Shown here in pieces: positions 1-4,970 of a DNA stretch of 5,349 nt. This DNA is from Betaproteobacteria bacterium (GTDB lineage: Bacteria > Pseudomonadota > Gammaproteobacteria > Burkholderiales > SG8-39), in assembly GCA_027317055.1 (NCBI GenBank), contig DAHVFK010000258.1, positions 1-5,349 on the forward strand, read 5' to 3'. Both the position numbers and the translations under genes were made by a program. The notes beneath the pieces are model-generated. The model searched no databases and was not told the DNA's origin. It saw only the letters and a program-made list of their open reading frames with translations. How positions within the stretch are numbered: position 1 is the stretch's first letter; each line of letters begins with the position of its first letter.

Positions 1-175
1 GGCCGATACCGTAGATCGACATCAGCACCAGCCCCAGAAGCATCAGGTGCGCGTGCGCGCGCACGGCGTCTCCGGGTACGAGCTGCGGCGCGGCGAGGCG
101 CGCGAGCGCGAGCAGCCCGCCGGCGAGGCCGTAGACGAGCGCGAGCGCGACGAACAGGCGGTTGCGCGGATGCAC
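1..175 (-). CDS. Partial small membrane protein, possibly related to heme-copper oxidase subunit I (5' end only)
   Basis: Reading the minus strand from a GTG at 175-173 gives 58 residues that stay open to the left edge, so the 3' part is missing. An in-frame TAA lies four codons upstream and no other start codon occurs until Met44, so GTG is the likely start; no good ribosome binding site precedes it. Residues about 7-27 form a hydrophobic helix (LFVALALVYGLAGGLLALAR), followed by a short polar loop with His-Ala-His at 41-43, then a second hydrophobic helix starting LMLLGLVLMSIYG. A short first helix followed by an HAH motif at the head of helix two recalls small proteins that resemble heme-copper (cbb3-like) oxidase subunit I, where such histidines bind heme. 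That assignment is inference from memory. It lies 43 bases downstream of the HAD gene on the same strand and could be the last visible gene of the operon. Confidence 0.6.
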   Translation of the reverse strand, partial: MHPRNRLFVALALVYGLAGGLLALARLAAPQLVPGDAVRAHAHLMLLGLVLMSIYGIG

Positions 176-218
176 GCACTCAGGTTAGCCCCCGAGGCGT
201 GGCTTTCTTTGCCTCAAA

Positions 219-890
219 TCAAGAAAAACGCGTCAGGTCCCGGCGCATCAGCTCGCCAATGTGCCCTATGCTGAGGTCGGCCGCCGGGTAGCGCTCGGTG
301 TTCTGCGGATCGTTGGCGTAGTGCCCCTGGCGCGCGAATACTGTGGTGACGCGCTCGCCCCAGGCCTGCTTGATCGCGGCAAGGATGCGCAGCTTGTCGT
401 CCACCATCACGTAGCGCCGGGCCGGGAACAGCCGCTCGACGTCGGCCAGCATCTGCTCCTTGTGGACGTAGATCAGCACCCGTCCGTCCACCGCGTCCCA
501 CAGTCCCGAGCGCACCACCTTGCGCGGCTGGAAAACGGCGTCGCCGTCCGACAGGATCACCGCTCGCGCCGTGCGATTGGCGTGCTGCAGCACCGCGAGC
601 GCGTCCGGATAGAGCCGCTCGGCGAACGGGTAGTCCACCAGCCAGCCCGACAGCGCCAGCACGCGCGGGTCGTGCGGGCGCTCGAGCCGGTACCGCTCCA
701 GCGCGCCGAGGTAGTCGACGTAGCCGAGCTCTGTGCGCAGCTGCTCGAGGATGTCCCAGTAGCGGTCGCGCGCCGCGTCGCCGAACTCGCGCGCCAGGTG
801 CGCGCGCAGATCCTGCTGCACCCTGTCGTTGTCGAGCAGCGTGTTGTCGACGTCGAGCAGTACGACCAGCTCGTCACCGCCGCCGCTCAC
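219..890 (-). CDS. HAD-superfamily phosphatase, translationally coupled to gnd
   Basis: A 223-residue soluble protein carrying all four HAD motifs: motif I DVDNTLLDND with nucleophile Asp13 and acid/base Asp15, motif II ILSDGD with Ser114, motif III Lys144 in HKEQ, and motif IV VMVDDK with Asp164 and Asp165. About 95 residues of mostly helical sequence separate motifs I and II, which fits a C1-type cap. These features predict a Mg-dependent phosphomonoesterase (or dehalogenase-like enzyme) of unknown substrate. The reading frame stays open far upstream into gnd, but that part is Arg-rich shadow sequence. The GTG at 890-888 is chosen because it directly precedes the motif I strand, has GGAGG nine bases upstream (904-900), and overlaps the gnd TGA as GTGA. 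The overlap predicts translational coupling with 6-phosphogluconate dehydrogenase. The C-terminal region, with GHYANDPQNTERYP, has no function I can name. Confidence 0.9.
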   Translation of the reverse strand: MSGGGDELVVLLDVDNTLLDNDRVQQDLRAHLAREFGDAARDRYWDILEQLRTELGYVDYLGALERYRLERPHDPRVLALSGWLVDYPFAERLYPDALAVLQHANRTARAVILSDGDAVFQPRKVVRSGLWDAVDGRVLIYVHKEQMLADVERLFPARRYVMVDDKLRILAAIKQAWGERVTTVFARQGHYANDPQNTERYPAADLSIGHIGELMRRDLTRFS

Positions 891-1915
891 TCGTGCCGGC
901 CTCCGGCGGGCTTCTCGAGGTGGCCGCCGAATTCGTAGCGCATCGCCGACAGCAGCCTGTCGGCGTACTCGCTGTGCCCGCGCGAGGCGAAGCGCGCGAA
1001 CAGCGCGGCGCTGATCACCGGTGCGGGTACGCCTTCGTCGACCGCGGCCTGCACGGTCCAGCGCCCTTCGCCCGAGTCCGAGACGCGGCCGCCGAACTTG
1101 GCCAGCGCGGGGTCGGCGCGCAGCGCGCTCGCGGACAGGTCGAGCAGCCACGATCCGATCACGCTGCCGCGACGCCACACCTCGGCCACGCGCGCCACGT
1201 CAATCTCGTAGCGGTAGCGCTCCGGATGGCGCAGCGGCGTGGTCTCGGCGTCGACCTCGCCCCGGTGCTTGCCGACGGCGGCGCCGTGCAGGATGTTGAA
1301 GCCCTCGGCGTAGGCCGCCATGACCCCGTATTCGATCCCGTTGTGCACCATCTTGACGAAGTGGCCCGCGCCGTTGGGCCCGCAGTGCAGGTAGCCATTC
1401 TCCTCGGGCAGGGGTACCCCCTCGCGCCCCGGGGTGCGCGCGGCGGATTCGACCCCTGGCGCGAGCGCGCGAAAGACCGGCTCGAGCCGCGCCACCACCT
1501 CGTTCTCGCCTCCGATCATGAGGCAGTAGCCGCGCTCCATGCCCCACACCCCGCCGCTCACGCCGACGTCGACGTAGTGCAGCTTCTTCTGCCCAAGCGC
1601 GGCGGCGCGGCGCAGGTCGTCGTGATAGTAGGAGTTGCCGCCGTCGATCACACAGTCTCCGGGCTCGAGCAGCGGCGTGAGCTGCTCCAGCACCGCGTCG
1701 ACCGCTGCGGCAGGCACCATCAGCCACACCGCGCGCGGCTTAGCCAGGCGGGCGACGAAGTCTTTCAGCGCCGTGGTGCCGCGCGCGCCGGCCTTCTCGA
1801 GCGGGCGCACCGCGTCGGCGTGCGTGTCGTACACCACGAGCTCGTGGCCCGCCTTGAGCAAGCGCCGCACCATGTTGGCGCCCATGCGTCCCAAACCAAT
1901 CATTCCGAGCTGCAT
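887..1915 (-). CDS. gnd: 6-phosphogluconate dehydrogenase, decarboxylating, NAD-type short form
   Basis: Oxidatively decarboxylates 6-phosphogluconate to ribulose 5-phosphate in the cytoplasm (pentose phosphate pathway). The 342-residue protein starts with a Rossmann fold, GLGRMGAN at 7-14. It then has IDGGNS (90-95), the substrate loop GVSGGVWGMERG (118-129), and GHFVKMVHNGIEYG (184-197) with the presumed catalytic Lys188, Asn192 and Glu196. The C-terminal helical domain has GSVIGSWLLDL (250-260) and SDSGEGRWTVQAAVDEGVPA (279-298). It is much shorter than the E. coli-type enzyme of about 468 residues and matches the short class. After the second strand it has YDTHAD (29-34), with Asp30 where NADP-dependent enzymes carry an Asn-Arg-Thr motif, so NAD preference is inferred. 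ATG at 1915 has AGGAG seven bases upstream. It lies 43 bases downstream of glk and overlaps the HAD gene by four bases. A segment at about 155-173 before GYLHCGP looks like a normal insertion for this subgroup. Confidence 0.96.
   Translation of the reverse strand: MQLGMIGLGRMGANMVRRLLKAGHELVVYDTHADAVRPLEKAGARGTTALKDFVARLAKPRAVWLMVPAAAVDAVLEQLTPLLEPGDCVIDGGNSYYHDDLRRAAALGQKKLHYVDVGVSGGVWGMERGYCLMIGGENEVVARLEPVFRALAPGVESAARTPGREGVPLPEENGYLHCGPNGAGHFVKMVHNGIEYGVMAAYAEGFNILHGAAVGKHRGEVDAETTPLRHPERYRYEIDVARVAEVWRRGSVIGSWLLDLSASALRADPALAKFGGRVSDSGEGRWTVQAAVDEGVPAPVISAALFARFASRGHSEYADRLLSAMRYEFGGHLEKPAGGRHE
900..904 (-). promoter_or_regulatory. Ribosome binding site of the HAD gene, inside gnd
   Basis: GGAGG on the minus strand, nine bases before the GTG at 890. 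It lies within the last codons of gnd and is what fixes the HAD start among many upstream in-frame codons. Confidence 0.7.
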
Positions 1916-1922
1916 GTCTGTT

Positions 1923-1927
1923 CTCCT
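1923..1927 (-). promoter_or_regulatory. Ribosome binding site of gnd
   Basis: AGGAG on the minus strand, seven bases before the ATG at 1915, within the 43-base gap after glk. It supports the chosen start, which also places the Rossmann strand at residues 2-7. Confidence 0.7.
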
Positions 1928-1958
1928 GGGTGAATGCGAACGTCCGCGCGCAGTGGGC

Positions 1959-2951
1959 TCAGCCCGTCTGCATCTGCCGCAGGCCGTAGATCGCCGCGCC
2001 GAGCAGCGCCGCGCGCGTCGCGATTACATGTACCGGTATGCCCTCAAGCATCTGCGCGAAGCGCCCCTTGTTGACGAAGGCTTGCGCGAAGACGCCGTCC
2101 TCGAGCTGAGGCAGGAGGCGCGGCGCAATGCCGCCGCCGATGTACACGCCGCCGGTGGCGAGCACCTTGAGCGCCAGGTTGCCCGCCTCGGCGCCGAGGA
2201 TCGAGACGAAGCTGTGCAGCGTCAGCCTGCACAGTGCATCGCCTGCAGGTTCGCGCAGTGCGGCCTGCACGATGAGCGGGGTGCGATCGGACGCCTTTGC
2301 CAGCTCGGCGGCGAGCGCGGGCGACTCCGCCGCGCGTCCCGAATCGCGCAGGAAGTCGTAGATGTTGGGCAAGCCCATGCCCGAGCACACCCGCTCGTAA
2401 CCCACGCGCGCGTGGCTCACGCGCAGGTAGCGCAGCAGCTCCATTTGCAGCTCGTCGCCCGGCGCGAAATCCGCGTGCCCGCCCTCGGAGGCACAGGCGA
2501 CGTATGCGCTGCCGCTCCAGACCAGGAAGGCCTCGCCCAATCCGGTGCCCGGCGCGATCACCGCCATCGCTCCGCGCGGCTGCGCGTGGCCGGGCTTGAC
2601 GGTGCGCAGCTCGTCCGCATGCAGGTTCGGCACCGCGTGCGCGATCGCCTGCAGGTCGTTGAGCAGCGTCGCGCTGCCGAGGCCGAGCCTGGCGCACAGC
2701 GCCCGCTCTTCCACCACCCAGGGCAGGTTGGTCAACTGTGCCCGGCCGTCGATCACCGGACCGGCGACGTCGAAGCACGCTGCGCGCGCCTTTGCGCGAT
2801 GGGGGCCGAGGAACTCCTCGACCATGCTTTCGAGGCCGTCGTAGCGCGCGCTCACGAACTCCGCTTCCGCCACTGGCCGCCGCGGGCCCCGCTCGGCGTC
2901 GTACAGCGCGAGCAGTGTCTTGGTGCCGCCGATGTCTCCCGCGATCAGCAT
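1959..2951 (-). CDS. glk: Glucokinase (E. coli Glk family)
   Basis: Phosphorylates glucose with ATP to glucose 6-phosphate in the cytoplasm, feeding glycolysis, the Entner-Doudoroff route and the pentose phosphate route. The 330-residue length is close to E. coli Glk (321). Visible motifs in order: the phosphate loop GDIGGTK at 5-11, the sugar-contacting LTNLPW at 73-78, LLNDLQAIA at 96-104 with presumed catalytic base Asp99, APGTGLGE at 133-140, EGGHADFAP at 156-164 (Glu156 and His159 expected to contact glucose), and the C-terminal nucleotide-site segment GGVYIGGGIAPR at 267-278. These are Glk-family signatures; the Cys-rich zinc motif of ROK kinases is absent. ATG at 2951 is forced by the N-terminal phosphate loop. 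Its ribosome binding site is poor: only an AGG inside a hairpin arm that abuts the ATG. It is 25 bases downstream of yqaA and 43 bases upstream of gnd, consistent with one operon. Confidence 0.96.
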   Translation of the reverse strand: MLIAGDIGGTKTLLALYDAERGPRRPVAEAEFVSARYDGLESMVEEFLGPHRAKARAACFDVAGPVIDGRAQLTNLPWVVEERALCARLGLGSATLLNDLQAIAHAVPNLHADELRTVKPGHAQPRGAMAVIAPGTGLGEAFLVWSGSAYVACASEGGHADFAPGDELQMELLRYLRVSHARVGYERVCSGMGLPNIYDFLRDSGRAAESPALAAELAKASDRTPLIVQAALREPAGDALCRLTLHSFVSILGAEAGNLALKVLATGGVYIGGGIAPRLLPQLEDGVFAQAFVNKGRFAQMLEGIPVHVIATRAALLGAAIYGLRQMQTG

Positions 2952-2952
2952 C

Positions 2953-2970
2953 TGGCCTGATTCTAGGCCA
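2953..2970 (-). repeat. Short inverted repeat directly before the glk start codon
   Basis: TGGCCT at 2953-2958 and AGGCCA at 2965-2970 are perfect 6-base inverted arms around a 6-base loop, filling most of the yqaA-glk gap. In the minus-strand transcript the 3' arm ends one base before the glk AUG and contains the only AGG that could serve as a ribosome binding site. There is no U tract, so it is not an intrinsic terminator. A role in translation control is inference; chance is quite possible for arms this short. Confidence 0.4.
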
Positions 2971-2976
2971 AGCGGC

Positions 2977-3372
2977 TTAAGCTGCCCTTAGGGCGCCGCT
3001 CGCGAAGGCGACGAGCAGGTAGCGCGCCAGACGCCCGGTGGCCATGAACGCCAGCGCGGCGAGCCAGTTCACCCGCAGCCAGCCGGCGGCGAGGCACAGC
3101 GCGTCGCCCACCAGCGGCAGGAAGGCGAAGAAGGTCGCCGGGCTGCCGTAGCGCTCGATCCGGCGCAGCGCGCGCGCGTCGACCCGGTGGCGCGTGCGCT
3201 CGGGCACCAGACGCCCGAGCGCGTAGGTGGTCATGCCGCCCGCGGTGTTGCCCAGCGTCGCGAGCGCGATCGCGAGTGCGGCGTGCTCGGGATAGAGGCT
3301 GAGGTAGCCGAACAGCACCGCCTCGGACGACAGCGGCACCAGCGTCGCGGCGATGAAGCTGGCGGCGAACAG
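2977..3372 (-). CDS. yqaA: YqaA-type small DedA/VTT membrane protein, probable CTG start
   Basis: Inner-membrane protein of the short YqaA branch of the DedA/VTT (SNARE-associated) superfamily; E. coli YqaA is 142 residues and its physiological role is unclear. From a CTG at 3372 the product is 131 residues. It begins LFAASFIAATLVPLSSEAVL, aligning with the E. coli segment LFASSFLSATLLPGNSEVVL. It continues with LGNTAGGMTTYALGR (about 40-54), a basic loop, RYGS, and VGDALCLAAGWLRVNW (about 88-103), which closely matches VGDLLCLLAGWMRISW of E. coli, and ends with a helix carrying a conserved Arg. The first canonical start, GTG at 3339, would remove half of the first membrane segment and has no ribosome binding site, whereas AGAAGGAGG lies ten bases before the CTG. 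No ATG, GTG or TTG occurs between 3339 and the in-frame TAG at 3420-3418; another CTG exists at 3411. The stop and reading frame are certain and the start is not. First gene of the minus-strand run, divergent from ilvA. Confidence 0.85.
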   Translation of the reverse strand: MFAASFIAATLVPLSSEAVLFGYLSLYPEHAALAIALATLGNTAGGMTTYALGRLVPERTRHRVDARALRRIERYGSPATFFAFLPLVGDALCLAAGWLRVNWLAALAFMATGRLARYLLVAFASGALRAA

Positions 3373-3382
3373 GCCGGCGAGG

Positions 3383-3391
3383 CCTCCTTCT
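3383..3391 (-). promoter_or_regulatory. Strong ribosome binding site before the yqaA CTG
   Basis: AGAAGGAGG on the minus strand, ending ten bases before the CTG at 3372. No ATG, GTG or TTG lies at a usable distance downstream in any frame, so either CTG is the start or the match is accidental. It is the best Shine-Dalgarno match I see in the window. Confidence 0.5.
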
Positions 3392-3415
3392 GGCGAGAGG
3401 AGCGCGTGCAGGGTG

Positions 3416-3424
3416 TGCTAGTCT
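3416..3424 (+). promoter_or_regulatory. Possible extended -10 element for ilvA
   Basis: TGCTAGTCT fits TGn followed by a -10 hexamer keeping the three most conserved bases (TA...T). No -35-like hexamer lies 16-18 bases upstream, as can be tolerated with an extended -10. Transcription would begin at about 3431-3432, at the ilvA GTG itself. This is weak evidence from pattern only. Confidence 0.25.
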
Positions 3425-3431
3425 TTTCGGC

Positions 3432-4970
3432 GTGAAACGAAACGATTATCTGGAACGCATCCTCAAGGCGCGAGTGTACGACGTGGCGATCGAATCGCCG
3501 CTCGAGCGCGCGCCCGGACTGTCCAAGCGGCTGCGAAATACGCTCTTGCTCAAGCGCGAGGACCTGCAGCCGGTATTCTCGTTCAAGCTGCGCGGCGCCT
3601 ACAACAAGATGGCGAACCTGGCGCCGGCGAAGCTGAAGAAGGGCGTCATCGCCGCCAGCGCCGGCAACCACGCACAGGGGGTGGCGCTCGCTGCGCAGAG
3701 GCTGGGCTGCCGCGCTGTGATCGTGATGCCGGTGACCACGCCGCGGATCAAGGTCGAAGCGGTGGCGGCGCGCGGGGCGGAGGTCGTGCTGCGCGGCGAT
3801 TCGTATTCGGACGCGTACGCCTACGCGATGCAGATCAAGCGCCGCCGCGGCCTCACTTTCGTCCACCCTTACGACGATCCCGACGTCATCGCCGGGCAGG
3901 GAACGATCGGGATGGAGATTGCGCGCCAGCACGCCGGGCCGATCGACGCCGTGTTCGTCGCGGTCGGGGGCGGCGGGCTGATCGCGGGCATCGCCGCCTA
4001 TCTCAAGCGCCTGCGCCCGCAGATCAGGATCGTCGGCGTCGAGCCGGTCGACGCGGACGCGATGGCGCGCTCGCTCAAGGCCGGCCGGCGCGTGGTGCTC
4101 GACCAGGTCGGCCTGTTCGCCGACGGTGTCGCGGTCAAGCAGGTCGGCAAGGAAACTTTCCGCCTGGCGCGCGAGCTGGTCGACGAGATGGTGCTGGTCG
4201 ATACCGATGAGATGTGCGCCGCGATCAAGGACGTGTTCGAGGACACGCGCGTGGTGCTCGAGCCGGCGGGCGCGCTCGCGATCGCCGGGGCCAAGGCCTG
4301 GGTCGCGAAGCGCGGGGCACGCGGCAAGACGCTGGTCGCGGTGGCCTGCGGCGCGAACACCAACTTCGATCGCCTGCGCTTCATCGCGGAGCAGGCCGAG
4401 CTGGGCGAGCACCGCGAGGCGATCCTCGCGGTCACCATTCCGGAGCGCCCGGGGAGCTTCAAGAAGTTCTGCGCCACGCTGGGGGCGAAAAACATCACCG
4501 AGTTCAACTACCGCATCGCCGAATCGCGCGAGGCGCACATCTTCGTCGGCATCGAGACCGCCAACCAGGCGCAAACCGCGAAGATCGTGCGCAACCTCGA
4601 GCGCCACAGTCTGCGCACGCTCGATCTGTCGGACAACGAGATGGCAAAGACCCACCTGCGCCATATGGTCGGCGGGCGCGCGCCGTGGTCGGGCGACCGG
4701 CGCGCGGCGCGCGCGGCGAACGAGCTGCTGTACCGGTTCGAGTTCCCCGAGCGGCCAGGGGCGCTGATGCGGTTTCTCGACAACATGCGCGGCGACTGGA
4801 ATATCAGCCTGTTCCACTATCGCAACCAGGGCGCCGACTACGGCCGCGTGCTGGTGGGGATCCAGGTGCCGCCGCACGAGATGCGCGAGTTCGGCCAGTT
4901 TCTCGCCAAGCTCGGTTACCCCTTCGTCGAGGAAACCCGCAACCCGGCCTACCGGCTGTTCCTCAGCTGA
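3432..4970 (+). CDS. ilvA: Threonine dehydratase (threonine ammonia-lyase), biosynthetic, two ACT-like domains
   Basis: PLP enzyme that deaminates threonine to 2-oxobutanoate, the committed step to isoleucine; family members of this architecture are inhibited by isoleucine and relieved by valine. The 512 residues match E. coli IlvA (514) along the whole length. The catalytic domain (about 1-320) has KREDLQPVFSFKLRGAYNKM (41-60) with PLP-binding Lys52, SAGNHAQG (76-83), the phosphate-cradling GGGG at 179-182, and ACGANTNF (305-312). The regulatory half has two ACT-like repeats: about 328-405 (LAVTIPERPGSFKKF, ITEFNYR) and about 433-505 (YRFEFPERPGALMRF, WNISLFHYRNQGADYGRVL). GTG at 3432 is chosen because NDYLERILKARVYDVA aligns with the E. 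coli N terminus; no ATG, GTG or TTG start lies in frame just upstream, and no Shine-Dalgarno sequence precedes it. It is divergent from yqaA (59 bases between starts) and overlaps the convergent cyclo-ligase gene by eight bases. Confidence 0.98.
   Translation: MKRNDYLERILKARVYDVAIESPLERAPGLSKRLRNTLLLKREDLQPVFSFKLRGAYNKMANLAPAKLKKGVIAASAGNHAQGVALAAQRLGCRAVIVMPVTTPRIKVEAVAARGAEVVLRGDSYSDAYAYAMQIKRRRGLTFVHPYDDPDVIAGQGTIGMEIARQHAGPIDAVFVAVGGGGLIAGIAAYLKRLRPQIRIVGVEPVDADAMARSLKAGRRVVLDQVGLFADGVAVKQVGKETFRLARELVDEMVLVDTDEMCAAIKDVFEDTRVVLEPAGALAIAGAKAWVAKRGARGKTLVAVACGANTNFDRLRFIAEQAELGEHREAILAVTIPERPGSFKKFCATLGAKNITEFNYRIAESREAHIFVGIETANQAQTAKIVRNLERHSLRTLDLSDNEMAKTHLRHMVGGRAPWSGDRRAARAANELLYRFEFPERPGALMRFLDNMRGDWNISLFHYRNQGADYGRVLVGIQVPPHEMREFGQFLAKLGYPFVEETRNPAYRLFLS
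4963..4970. other. Palindrome shared by two convergent stop codons
   Basis: TCAGCTGA is its own reverse complement. Its TGA on the plus strand (4968-4970) ends ilvA and its TGA on the minus strand (4963-4965) ends the cyclo-ligase gene. The genes therefore overlap tail-to-tail with no room for a terminator between them. Confidence 0.9.

Noticed and set aside
194..215. GAGGC/GCCTC inverted repeat between the HAD gene and the partial membrane gene
   Set aside because: Five-base arms with a 12-base loop and no U tract on the minus-strand transcript; not a credible terminator.
891..1178. N-terminal extension of the HAD frame into gnd (96 residues)
   Set aside because: The extension is Arg-rich out-of-frame gnd sequence; homology and the ribosome binding site point to the GTG at 890.
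1423..1440. GC-rich imperfect palindrome centred on CCCCGGGG inside gnd
   Set aside because: It is explained by codons for a Thr-Pro-Gly-Arg-Glu-Gly loop and lacks any feature of a binding site or repeat family.
893..1933. 346-residue open frame on the plus strand opposite gnd
   Set aside because: Antisense shadow; His-, Arg- and Val-rich with no recognisable fold, while the minus frame is a clear 6-phosphogluconate dehydrogenase.
1955..1965. GGGC-TCA-GCCC hairpin at the glk stop codon
   Set aside because: The stem is only four pairs with a three-base loop and no following U tract on the minus-strand transcript; too small for a terminator and likely chance in GC-rich DNA.
1635..2960. 441-residue open frame on the plus strand opposite glk
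   Set aside because: Antisense shadow of glk with biased composition and no domain; the minus-strand frame has all Glk motifs.
3445..3450. GATAAT on the minus strand as a -10 for the yqaA-glk-gnd run
   Set aside because: It lies inside ilvA coding sequence; the only TTGAGG upstream is 10 bases away instead of about 17, so there is no acceptable -35.
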